Below, one piece after another: positions 45,612 through 53,582 of a stretch of DNA of 64,000 nucleotides. This stretch comes from Chromatiaceae bacterium (GTDB taxonomy: Bacteria > Pseudomonadota > Gammaproteobacteria > Chromatiales > Chromatiaceae). The stretch spans positions 61,766 to 125,765 of the forward strand of contig JACKML010000009.1 of the NCBI GenBank assembly GCA_024235415.1, read 5' to 3'. The notes beneath the pieces were generated by a model that ran no database searches, was not told the origin of the DNA, and was given only the letters and a program-made list of their open reading frames with translations. Position numbers and translations under genes: made by a program. Position 1 is the first letter of the stretch. The number at the start of each line of letters is the position of its first letter.

Positions 45612-45965
45612 CTATTGCACGCTGCCGAATGACCTGTTCAGCGCCCCGGGGGGCACCGACAGGCCGGCGAGCGCGCAACCCTGTGCCACGGGTCCGCCGG
45701 GGAACAGCTTGTAAAGGTGTTTCATCCCGCCTCGCGTATGGAAGCGTTCGTCGAGCGCATCGTGAAGTTCGCGGATAACCACATCCGGCTTATCGTGACG
45801 AAAGAAGTATTCCTGCAACGCGCGCAGCGTCTCGAAATGTTCCGCGCTCAGTTCAATCCCCTGCTCTGTCGCCATTTCTTCTGCGTCGGACGGCTGCCAG
45901 CCGCTGGGCGCAAATGGAAACCCGGGCAAGGTGTCATCGTGCCCGCGGATGATTGCATGCAACAT
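45612..45965 (-). CDS. DsrC/TusE-family protein lacking the C-terminal redox cysteine
   Basis: 117 residues. The fold signature is clear: GWQPSDAEEMATEQGIELSA, then HDKPDVVIRELHDALDERF and the C-terminal arm KLFPGGPVAQGCALAGLSVPPG. DsrC proteins carry two cysteines on this arm, ten residues apart. Here the inner one is kept (Cys97), while the outer, penultimate one is Ala108, and the chain runs on for nine more residues (LNRSFGSVQ). A one-base shift near the end does not restore a cysteine. It therefore cannot form the usual intramolecular disulfide or trisulfide with DsrAB. A regulatory or sulfur-relay paralogue is more likely. GGAGG lies 8-9 nt before the ATG. Confidence 0.85.
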   Translation of the reverse strand: MLHAIIRGHDDTLPGFPFAPSGWQPSDAEEMATEQGIELSAEHFETLRALQEYFFRHDKPDVVIRELHDALDERFHTRGGMKHLYKLFPGGPVAQGCALAGLSVPPGALNRSFGSVQ

Positions 45966-46304
45966 GACGGGTTACCTCCGTGGATTAACCGGCACCGCGC
46001 CCGAATCAACACTGAAGCGCGTCCTTCCGGCGAGTCTCTCGCTTCAACTATAGACACCCGCCATGGCTCCATGCCCTTTACCCACAGAAACTCCAGGCAC
46101 ATACAGACGGTTCAACGAAAAACGGAAGCGGCGCGCCGCGGGCGAGCACGCAGTCGCCATCTGTGTTACATTCGCGGTTCATTGCGCACATCGGTCTGCG
46201 CACCGTCTGCAAGCCACACACCCGTGGCATGACTCGACTCATCCCCACCCCTCGACCGCGTCAGGCCCCTGCGCCTGTGTGGGTGTCTTAGGAAGAAACT
46301 ATCA
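45966..46304. other. Divergent intergenic region between the DsrC-like gene and rhlE
   Basis: 339 bp. It must hold the promoters of both genes; I cannot place -10/-35 pairs with confidence. The frames crossing it are shadows with no ribosome site. The long leader in front of rhlE is compatible with cold-responsive control known for RNA helicases, but nothing in the sequence proves that. Confidence 0.6.
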
Positions 46305-47840
46305 ATGTCGTTCGATTCTCTCGGCCTCTCGGCCGAACTCCTGCGTTCGCTCGCAGATCAGGGCTATACCAGCCCCACCCCGATTCAGAAGCAGGCCATC
46401 CCGGTCATCCTCGAAGGACGCGACGTACTCGCCGCGGCCCAGACAGGCACTGGCAAGACCGCCGGCTTCACCCTGCCGCTTCTGCAGCGTCTGACCACGC
46501 CGAGCACAAACAGCAACCGGCCGCACCAGCCACGCGCACTGATCCTGGTGCCTACGCGCGAACTCGCGGCGCAGGTCGCCGAAAGCGTGTCGACCTACGG
46601 GAGGCACCTGTCGCTGCGCTCCGCGGTGATTTTCGGTGGGGTCAAGATCAACCCGCAGATCGCGCAGCTGCGAAGCGGCGTCGACATCCTGATCGCCACC
46701 CCGGGCCGCCTGCTCGATCACGTGCAGCAGCGCACCCTCGACCTGTCGAAGATCGAGATCCTGGTGCTCGACGAGGCTGATCGCATGCTCGACATGGGCT
46801 TCATCCACGATATCCGCAAGGTGCTGGCGCTGTTGCCGGCCGCTCGCCAGAACCTGCTGTTCTCTGCGACCTTTTCGGGCGAGATCCGTGCCCTGGCCGA
46901 CAAGCTGCTCGACCACCCGGTACCGATCGAGGTCGCCGCGCGCAACACGCCGACCGAACTGGTCGAACAGGTGGTGCACCCGGTCGACAAGGCGCGCAAG
47001 CGCGACCTGCTGTCATACCTAATCGGCTCGAACAACTGGCGGCAGGTACTGGTGTTCACACGAACCAAACACGGTGCGAATCGCCTCGCACAACAACTCG
47101 AACACGACGGTCTCTCGGCCGCCGCGATCCATGGCAACAAGAGCCAGGGTGCACGTACCCGTGCGCTGGCCGGGTTCAAGGACGGCTCGATCCGTATCCT
47201 GGTCGCGACCGACATCGCAGCGCGCGGTCTGGACATCGATCAACTGCCGCACGTGGTTAATTTCGAACTGCCCAATGTCGCCGAGGACTACGTACATCGG
47301 ATCGGGCGTACCGGCCGCGCTGGCAACGAGGGCGAGGCGATGTCGCTGGTATGCGTCGATGAACTCGGCCTGCTGCGCGACATCGAGCGGTTGCTCGGAC
47401 GCAAGATCCGTAGCGAGACCCTGCCGGACTTCGCGCCTGACCCAAGCATCGCGGCTGAGCCGATCCAGAACGGCCGCAACAATGCTGGTCGGCGCCCCCA
47501 GGGTGGCGACAGGCGCCCCAGGCAGGCACGCCCGGGCGGTGATGCGAACCGGTCCAGCCGGCCCCCTCGCGACCGCAAACCCCAGTCGGCACGAGGCGAT
47601 TCGCAACGCGCAAAACCGCAACGCGAGGCCAACGGCAACACGGCGCGTACCAGAACAGAAGTCGATGGAAACCGCGCGCCAGCGCCGAGTGACGTCGACG
47701 GGAATCGCCGCCCGGCCCGCAGCGAGGCCAACGGCAACCGCCCCGATCGGCCGCGTGGGGAAAACCGCAACGAACAGCGTCGCGGTGACAACCGGCCGCG
47801 CGGCGGGCGGCGCGACAAGCCGGCCCTGCTCGGCGGCTGA
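46305..47840 (+). CDS. rhlE: DEAD-box ATP-dependent RNA helicase RhlE
   Basis: 511 residues. The helicase core (1-375) has the Q motif (GYTSPTPIQKQAIP), AAQTGTGKTAGF, PTRELAAQ, VLDEADRMLDMGF, FSATF and HRIGRTGRAG. The remaining ~130 residues are a basic, disordered tail containing about four degenerate units built on (E/D)(A/V)(N/D)GN plus seven residues, rich in Arg and Pro, ending RGGRRDKPALLGG. Such tails bind RNA. It remodels RNA in ribosome assembly and decay. AGGAAG lies 8 nt before the ATG. Confidence 0.93.
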   Translation: MSFDSLGLSAELLRSLADQGYTSPTPIQKQAIPVILEGRDVLAAAQTGTGKTAGFTLPLLQRLTTPSTNSNRPHQPRALILVPTRELAAQVAESVSTYGRHLSLRSAVIFGGVKINPQIAQLRSGVDILIATPGRLLDHVQQRTLDLSKIEILVLDEADRMLDMGFIHDIRKVLALLPAARQNLLFSATFSGEIRALADKLLDHPVPIEVAARNTPTELVEQVVHPVDKARKRDLLSYLIGSNNWRQVLVFTRTKHGANRLAQQLEHDGLSAAAIHGNKSQGARTRALAGFKDGSIRILVATDIAARGLDIDQLPHVVNFELPNVAEDYVHRIGRTGRAGNEGEAMSLVCVDELGLLRDIERLLGRKIRSETLPDFAPDPSIAAEPIQNGRNNAGRRPQGGDRRPRQARPGGDANRSSRPPRDRKPQSARGDSQRAKPQREANGNTARTRTEVDGNRAPAPSDVDGNRRPARSEANGNRPDRPRGENRNEQRRGDNRPRGGRRDKPALLGG

Positions 47841-47851
47841 GCCAGACCGGC

Positions 47852-47883
47852 CCGGACCGTCGGCGTGCACGCCGACGGTCCGG
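47852..47883. terminator. Perfect 32-bp palindrome between convergent genes, probable bidirectional terminator
   Basis: CCGGACCGTCGGCGTG and its exact complement form a 13-bp stem with a GTGCAC turn, 12 bp after the rhlE stop and 42 bp from the end of the convergent oxygenase gene. Only TTT follows on the + strand, so termination may need Rho or rely on stem strength. Confidence 0.6.
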
Positions 47884-47924
47884 TTTCGCGGCCCGCAGTG
47901 CCGTGTGTCAGGCTTTTCCCGCCC

Positions 47925-48608
47925 TCAGACGGTCAGCTGACGCTGCCGCAGATAAGGTGGGACATTGCGATAGGTAAGGAAGAAGTTCGCAGCAACCGAA
48001 AGCCGCGCTTCTTCGGAATCGTGCGGCGTCACCTCGTGCCAAAGAAACGAGGGAAAGAAGATCATCGTTCCCGGTCGGGGAAACACCTTGGCGTGGTAAT
48101 GCCACCCACCGCACAGTGAGGCATTGAACCGCGGGTCGTGCAGAATCAACGCACCGCGATCAGGTCGCCAATACTGTGTAACGTCTTCATCGCTGACCAG
48201 CAGCGGACGATCCACCGGCTGGGTATGCACATAGTAGACTGCCGAGATATGCGAAACGTGATTGTGCGACGGCACGTAGTGTCCCTTCGGCGCCACGTTC
48301 GGGAACAACTGGTACTCGAGGTCGAAGTCACCCCGCCACCCGATCTCACGGCAATAGGTCTCGAGACAGTCGGTGAAAAGGCTATCGAGTTCACCGAGGG
48401 CCGGCTCCTCTGACGCATGTTCCATCAGGTTGCCCTGATCTGATTTCTCCGCCTGGTCGTCACACAGGAATCGTTCATGCGTGGAGAAGAAATATCGCAG
48501 GCGATGGTTCATCTCAGGGCGCTCGAACTCGAAAAGCAGCACCGGGGTAGAAAAAAGATCGTGGCGTGTGAAGGGGATGTTTCTCTGATCGTTCACGGCA
48601 TCGAACAA
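47925..48608 (-). CDS. Putative 2-oxoglutarate-Fe(II) oxygenase (TIGR02466-like)
   Basis: 227 residues. The double-stranded beta-helix ligands are visible as HNHVSHISAVYYVH (His-x-His/Asp region) and PSFLWHEVTPHDSEEARLS (distal His and the Arg that binds 2-oxoglutarate). The N-terminus LFSTPVLLFEFERPEMNHRL is typical of this uncharacterised oxygenase family. It is divergent from the acetyltransferase-deacetylase gene (130 bp). The 5' end is uncertain: the frame opens with TTG at 48608 and a GTG four codons later is equally possible. Substrate unknown. Confidence 0.75.
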   Translation of the reverse strand: MFDAVNDQRNIPFTRHDLFSTPVLLFEFERPEMNHRLRYFFSTHERFLCDDQAEKSDQGNLMEHASEEPALGELDSLFTDCLETYCREIGWRGDFDLEYQLFPNVAPKGHYVPSHNHVSHISAVYYVHTQPVDRPLLVSDEDVTQYWRPDRGALILHDPRFNASLCGGWHYHAKVFPRPGTMIFFPSFLWHEVTPHDSEEARLSVAANFFLTYRNVPPYLRQRQLTV

Positions 48609-48738
48609 AATAACCGACTGATGACGGTGCTACGATAGCACACGGGATTCGCACATCGCGCCCCGCCTTGTCGCTACCGGGTCGACCCTGCCTGGCAGGC
48701 ACCTCACGCGACTTCAACCCCCATTTCGTGGAGGCCAT

Positions 48739-50493
48739 GTGTTCAAGTTCGTCCGGGTGATTGCGGGCGCCGACAACCAGTCCGAGCGGCATCTCGAGGG
48801 TATCAAGCAGCTATTCACCAAGGTGTTCCCATTCAACCTGCCGTACCTGGAAAAACTCGAGGCCTACGCCTCGGGGCAGCATCCCGCGGGGGCGGAGTCC
48901 ATCCTGATGGCGGCCACCGGACCGCGCGGCAACGTCATCGGTTTCACGGTCACCTTCTACTTTGCCGATTTGAAAGTCGCCTACCTGGACTATCTCGCCA
49001 GTGACCCCAGCCGCGCGGCACGCGGCATCGGCGGGGCGTTGTACGAGACCATGCGCGACGACATCCAGAAACGCGGTGCCCGGCGCCTGTTTCTCGATTC
49101 GCTGCCCGACGAACCCGGCGACAACGTCGAGCCGAGCCTGTTGCCGGCCAACCGCAAACGCATGGCCTTTTACGAACGCCTCGGTGCGCGACCGATCATC
49201 GGGACCCGTTACGAGTGGACAGTGACACCGGCCAATCTCGGCGATCCGAACCTGCTGTTATGCGACAACATGGGCGATGGCCGCCCACTGCCACGGCGAA
49301 AGCTGGGCGAGGTATTCAAACGGATCATGCTGGCCAAGGTCGGCCTGGAGGCAGACAACCCGCTGGTCCGTGAACTGGTCGATTCCATCGGTGACGACCC
49401 GGTGCGGTTGCGCCCGCCACGCTACCCTTTCCCCAAGTTGCGCGAACTGCCTGCACTCAGCTCGCCGATCGACCTCGTCGAGACCGGCGCCGCCGACGAC
49501 ATACCGCACTCACCATTCAAGGGCTACTACGAACGCCCCGCACGCGTCGTCGCCATTACCCGTGCACTCGAGGACATGCACCTGCGGCGGCACGCCGTCG
49601 AAGAGTTCGGCATGGCGCCTATCCGCCGGATCCACGAAAAGCGGATGGTGGATTTTCTCGAGGAAAGTGCACAACAGCTGCAGCCCGGCCAGATCATCTA
49701 TCCGGAGATCTTCCCGGTACGCTACGCCGACCGCCTGCCGAAGAACTGGGCGATGCGCGCGGGTTACTTCTGCATCGACACCTCGACGCCGATCACCTCG
49801 ACCGCTTTCGCCGCTGCTCGCCGCTCGGCGAACGCTGCACTGACGGGGGCCAAACTGCTGGCAAAAGGGAAATCGCGCATGTGCTATGTCGCCGGGCGTC
49901 CACCGGGGCACCATGCGGAACGCCGCGTGTTCGGCGGCTTCTGTTATTTCAACAATGCGGCGTTGGCCGCCGATCACCTTGCGCGCAGCGGCAGGGTGGT
50001 GGTTCTGGATATCGATCACCACCACGGCAATGGGACACAGGACATATTCTGGGAACGCTCTGATGTACTGACTGTCTCGCTGCACTGCAACCCTTTGCAC
50101 AGCTACCCGTTTTTCGCCGGATTCGCCGACGAGACCGGCAGCGGCGAAGGCAAGGGATTCAACCTCAACATTCCACTGGAGCCGGGCGCCGACGACCACA
50201 CCTACCTGCGCGCGCTGGACAAGGCGCTGGCAGCGATCCGCAAGTTCGCGCCACAGGCGATTGTCGTCTCACTCGGCGTCGACATCATGCGCGGCGACCC
50301 GACCGGTTCGTTCCTGATCACGCCCGAGGGCATGCGCCGCATCGGTGCGGCAATCGGCGGGTTGGCGTTACCTTCGCTGATCATCCAGGAAGGGGGTTAT
50401 CACCTGCAGAACATCCGGCGCGGGGTGCGCAGCTTTCTGACCGGTTATGCGGTCGCCCTGCTCGGTACGGCGGAGAAGCCGGATGTCCCGTGA
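48739..50493 (+). CDS. GNAT acetyltransferase-histone deacetylase family fusion protein
   Basis: 584 residues. Residues 1-165 form a GNAT domain (VIGFTVTFYFADLKVAYLDY, acetyl-CoA loop ARGIGGALYETM at 94-105, ending MAFYERLGARPI). After a linker of about 80 residues comes a class II-like deacetylase (about 255-575) with all catalytic residues: H391-H392 (RPPGHHA), zinc ligands D426, H428 (DIDHHHGNG) and D515 (GVDIMRGD), and Y554 (EGGYH). The deacetylase part is closest in look to acetylpolyamine amidohydrolases. Joining opposite acetyl reactions in one chain suggests a common amine substrate such as polyamines or protein lysines. GTG start 5 nt after GGAGG. Confidence 0.88.
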   Translation: MFKFVRVIAGADNQSERHLEGIKQLFTKVFPFNLPYLEKLEAYASGQHPAGAESILMAATGPRGNVIGFTVTFYFADLKVAYLDYLASDPSRAARGIGGALYETMRDDIQKRGARRLFLDSLPDEPGDNVEPSLLPANRKRMAFYERLGARPIIGTRYEWTVTPANLGDPNLLLCDNMGDGRPLPRRKLGEVFKRIMLAKVGLEADNPLVRELVDSIGDDPVRLRPPRYPFPKLRELPALSSPIDLVETGAADDIPHSPFKGYYERPARVVAITRALEDMHLRRHAVEEFGMAPIRRIHEKRMVDFLEESAQQLQPGQIIYPEIFPVRYADRLPKNWAMRAGYFCIDTSTPITSTAFAAARRSANAALTGAKLLAKGKSRMCYVAGRPPGHHAERRVFGGFCYFNNAALAADHLARSGRVVVLDIDHHHGNGTQDIFWERSDVLTVSLHCNPLHSYPFFAGFADETGSGEGKGFNLNIPLEPGADDHTYLRALDKALAAIRKFAPQAIVVSLGVDIMRGDPTGSFLITPEGMRRIGAAIGGLALPSLIIQEGGYHLQNIRRGVRSFLTGYAVALLGTAEKPDVP

Positions 50494-50545
50494 CCCTTGC
50501 CCCTACTGGACGGTGACGTGTGCCAGTGGCGACCCCGACCCATAT

Positions 50546-50561
50546 ATTAGTAATCTCTAAT
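50546..50561. promoter_or_regulatory. Inverted repeat ATTAG-N6-CTAAT upstream of the SulP gene
   Basis: Arms ATTAG and CTAAT with spacer TAATCT extend to TATATTAG/CTAATTTA with one mismatch, in a sharply AT-rich patch of an otherwise GC-rich region. TAGAAT at 50571-50576 could be the -10. Similar AT-rich dyads bind ArsR-family redox repressors, but no such gene is here; the operator call is inference. Confidence 0.4.
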
Positions 50562-50608
50562 TTATTTGGGTAGAATGTCGCGCCTTTGCCGATCGACAGA
50601 GGCCTGCG

Positions 50609-52165
50609 ATGTTTCAGCTCACCTGCCCGGGCTCACAATGTGTCAAGAATGACGTCCTCTCGGGGCTGACCGTCGCGCTGGCGCTGGTCCCGGAGGCTGT
50701 CGCATTCGCCTTCGTGGCCGGCGTCGAACCGCTGGTCGGGCTCTACGGGGCCTTCATGATGGGACTGATCACCGCGCTGATCGGTGGCCGACCCGGGATG
50801 ATTTCCGGCGCCACCGGCGCGATGGCAGTCGTGATGGTCTCACTGGTCGCCACCCACGGCGTGCAGTATCTGTTTGCCGCAGTGGTGCTGACCGGCCTGC
50901 TGCAGATTGGCGCCGGCCTGCTGCGCCTGGGTAAGTTCATCCGCCTGGTGCCATTCCCGGTGATGCTCGGCTTCGTCAATGGTCTGGCGATCGTGATCTT
51001 TCTCGCACAGCTCAAGCAGTTTGAGGTCCCTGGCGTCGACGGCGCCAGCACATGGCTCAGCGGCAGCTCGTTATGGGTCATGCTCGCGCTCGTCGCGCTG
51101 ACGATGGCAATCATCCAGTTTTTGCCAAGAATCACGGTCGCAATCCCCGCCTCGCTGGCGGCAATCGTCACCGTGACGTTGCTGGTGATCGCCTTCGGCC
51201 TGGATGCGCGCACGGTTCAGGACGTGTTGCGTGACATGACCGGCAATCCGGCCGCCACGATCGCCGGCGGTCTGCCAAGCTTTAGCATCCCGGCCGTCCC
51301 GCTGACCTGGCAGACGCTCGAGATCATCCTGCCATACAGCCTGGTGCTGGCCGGGGTCGGCCTGATCGAATCGCTGCTGACGCTGAACCTGATCGATGAA
51401 CTGACTGAGACACGCGGCCGCGGCAACCGCGAGTGCATCGGCCAGGGCGTCGCCAACTCGGTCAATGGACTGTTCGGCGGCATGGGTGGCTGCGCGATGA
51501 TCGGACAGTCGCTGATCAACATCAATTCCGGGGGCCGTGGCCGCCTGTCGGGAATCACCGCGGCGCTGTCGCTGCTGGCGTTCATCCTGTTTGCCTCCGA
51601 CCTGATCGAGATGATCCCTGTCGCCGCACTGGTCGGCGTGATGTTCGTGGTGGTGCTGGGCACCTTCGAGTGGGCATCTTTCCGCATGTTCGGCAAGGTG
51701 CCGTTGTCCGACACCCTGGTCTCGGTATTGGTAGCCGCGGTGACCGTCGTCAGTGACCTGGCGATCGCGGTGATCATCGGCGTGATCGTGTCGGCCCTGG
51801 TGTTCGCCTGGGAGCACGCCAAGCAGATGGGTGCGAAATCGTTCATCGACGAGAACGGCACCAAGATCTATGAACTGCACGGCCCGCTGTTTTTCGGTTC
51901 GATCCACGCGTTCAACCAGCTGTTCGACCCCAGAAACGACCCCGATGACGTGGTGATCGACTTCTACGACTCCCGCGTCGCCGACCACTCGGGGCTCGAG
52001 GCGATCGACGCCCTCGCTGACCGCTACCTGCGTGCCGGCAAGACACTGCACCTGAAACACCTGAGCCAGGAATGCCGCACCCTGCTCGAAAAGGCCGGCA
52101 GCCTGGTCGAGGTGAACCTGCTGGAAGACCCTCGCTACCACGTGGCGGACGATCGTCTGGCCTGA
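50609..52165 (+). CDS. SulP/SLC26 family anion transporter with STAS domain
   Basis: 518 residues. Ten or more membrane helices (residues about 15-420) start with the family motif NDVLSGLTVALALVPEAVAFA; GGMGGCAMIGQSLININSGG marks the second half. A cytoplasmic STAS domain (about 430-510, FYDSRVADHSGLEAIDALADRY) ends the protein. SulP proteins move bicarbonate, sulfate or other anions, usually with Na+ or H+. For an autotroph, bicarbonate uptake is attractive, and sulfate export after sulfide oxidation is another option; the sequence does not decide. Confidence 0.9.
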   Translation: MFQLTCPGSQCVKNDVLSGLTVALALVPEAVAFAFVAGVEPLVGLYGAFMMGLITALIGGRPGMISGATGAMAVVMVSLVATHGVQYLFAAVVLTGLLQIGAGLLRLGKFIRLVPFPVMLGFVNGLAIVIFLAQLKQFEVPGVDGASTWLSGSSLWVMLALVALTMAIIQFLPRITVAIPASLAAIVTVTLLVIAFGLDARTVQDVLRDMTGNPAATIAGGLPSFSIPAVPLTWQTLEIILPYSLVLAGVGLIESLLTLNLIDELTETRGRGNRECIGQGVANSVNGLFGGMGGCAMIGQSLININSGGRGRLSGITAALSLLAFILFASDLIEMIPVAALVGVMFVVVLGTFEWASFRMFGKVPLSDTLVSVLVAAVTVVSDLAIAVIIGVIVSALVFAWEHAKQMGAKSFIDENGTKIYELHGPLFFGSIHAFNQLFDPRNDPDDVVIDFYDSRVADHSGLEAIDALADRYLRAGKTLHLKHLSQECRTLLEKAGSLVEVNLLEDPRYHVADDRLA

Positions 52166-52300
52166 ACCCCGCTCGGCTCTCACTGCGATGCCTGCCACCG
52201 CATTGCATTGAGGCGTTCAATTTCCCCTGGTGGCCACTTGGGTGTCTACTGACAACCTGTACCGACCGCGGCCGCGCCGCCAGATACCAGGGAGTCTCCG

Positions 52301-53293
52301 ATGACCGACACCTTCAAGGCCCTCGTTCTTACCCAGGAAGACGGCAAGACCGTCAGCACCGTCAAGCAGCTCGGCAATGACGACCTGCCGGACGGCGACG
52401 TATTGCTGGCAGTGGAATATTCCAGCCTCAACTACAAGGACGGCCTTGCGATCACCGGTAAGGGCAAGATCGTGCGCCAGTGGCCACTGGTGCCCGGTAT
52501 CGACCTGGCCGGCAGCGTGCTCGAATCGACCAGTCCCGACTATGCCGTGGGCGACAAGGTGGTGTTGACAGGCTGGAGCGTCGGTGAAAAGTACTGGGGC
52601 GGTTACAGCCAGCGCCAGCGCGTGCAGTCGCAATGGCTGGTGCCGCTGCCGGCGGGAATGGACACCCGACAGGCGATGGCGATCGGCACCGCGGGCTTCA
52701 CCGCGATGCTGTGCGTGATGACGCTCGAAGAGGCCGGCGTCACCCCCGACAAGGGTCCGGTCGTGGTCACCGGTGCGACCGGCGGCGTCGGCAGCATCGC
52801 GGTCGCGATCCTGCACAAACTCGGTTATCGGGTGACCGCTGTCAGCGGCAAGCCGGATGCCGAGGGCTTCCTGCGCGATCTCGGTGCCAGCGAGATCCTC
52901 ACCCGCGACGAGATGAGCAAACCGCCGCGCCCGCTGGAGGGCCAGCGTTGGGCCGGCGCGGTGGACACGGTCGGCAGTACGATGCTGGCACGGGTGATCG
53001 CCGAGACCCACTACAACGGCTGCGTCGCTGCCTGCGGCCTGGCCGGCGGCTTCGACCTGCCGACCACGGTGATGCCATTCATCTTGCGCAACGTCAGCCT
53101 GCGCGGGGTCGATTCGGTGAGCTGCCCGGTCGAGCGCCGCAAACAGGCCTGGCAGCGCCTGGTCAGCGACCTGCCGGCGCAGGCGCTCGGCGAGATCGGC
53201 CAGGTCGCCAACCTTGAGCAGCTGCCCGAACTGGCCGAGAAGATTACCAACGGCGCCATCCGCGGACGCGTGATCGTCGACCTGAACGCCTGA
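52301..53293 (+). CDS. acuI: Acrylyl-CoA reductase (NADPH), MDR family
   Basis: 330 residues, medium-chain dehydrogenase/reductase fold without zinc sites. Landmarks are SSLNYKDGLAITGKGKIV, FPGIDLAG-type VPGIDLAGSV, the NADPH site VVTGATGGVGSIAVAIL and RGVDSVSCPVERR near the end. Matches the AcuI/YhdH branch that reduces acryloyl-CoA to propionyl-CoA, protecting the cell from acrylate-type electrophiles (for example from DMSP breakdown). Its function may be general detoxification. Alone on its strand segment. Confidence 0.85.
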   Translation: MTDTFKALVLTQEDGKTVSTVKQLGNDDLPDGDVLLAVEYSSLNYKDGLAITGKGKIVRQWPLVPGIDLAGSVLESTSPDYAVGDKVVLTGWSVGEKYWGGYSQRQRVQSQWLVPLPAGMDTRQAMAIGTAGFTAMLCVMTLEEAGVTPDKGPVVVTGATGGVGSIAVAILHKLGYRVTAVSGKPDAEGFLRDLGASEILTRDEMSKPPRPLEGQRWAGAVDTVGSTMLARVIAETHYNGCVAACGLAGGFDLPTTVMPFILRNVSLRGVDSVSCPVERRKQAWQRLVSDLPAQALGEIGQVANLEQLPELAEKITNGAIRGRVIVDLNA

Positions 53294-53299
53294 CCGGCT

Positions 53300-53440
53300 A
53301 CCCCCTCTCCCCGGGAGGGTGTCGCAAGAGCCTTTATCCCTTCTCCCGCCGGGAGAAGGCCAGGTTGAGGGAATCAGGGAAAACAAGACCTTGGCGCCTT
53401 GCCCCCTCACCCTGACCCGCTCCCCCGGGGGGAGAGGGAC
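53300..53440. repeat. CCCTCTCCC-type hairpin repeats, two copies in inverted orientation
   Basis: CCTTCTCCC-GCC-GGGAGAAGG (about 53338-53358) with AGGTTGAGGG following, and, facing it, CCCTCACCCTGACCC plus GCTCCCCCGGGGGGAGAGGG (about 53405-53430). The copies are reverse complements of one repeat unit; a third fragment lies at 53302-53320. This unit type recurs between genes in many gammaproteobacteria. It could also end acuI transcription. Confidence 0.6.
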
Positions 53441-53501
53441 TTCTGCAACACCGAAGAAAAAACGGCAACGGCAGCCCAAAGGCGAAGATTTCGCCCTCTC
53501 C

Positions 53502-53545
53502 CTTTCCCACGATTAAAACAAACGTTTGTTTTAATCGTGGGAAAG
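53502..53545. promoter_or_regulatory. Perfect 44-bp palindrome, operator of the TetR-RND operon
   Basis: Each arm reads CTTTCCCACGATTAAAACAA plus AC to the centre (between 53523 and 53524); all 22 base pairs match. The core AACAAACGTTTGTT resembles TetR-family operators. TATTAT at 53546-53551 directly beyond it would be the -10 of the operon, so a bound repressor would cover the promoter. Confidence 0.75.
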
Positions 53546-53582
53546 TATTATTGTGGCACCCGAATTTCACAGCGGTGATGAG

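Noticed and set aside
45612..45680. A sequencing frameshift hiding the missing DsrC cysteine.
   Set aside because: Shifting the frame by one base either way near the CCCCCCGGGG run gives PPGR-stop or a non-Cys reading, so no penultimate cysteine appears.
45717..46232. 171-codon forward frame over the DsrC-like gene and its upstream region.
   Set aside because: It is antisense to a recognised protein, has no ribosome site and no family.
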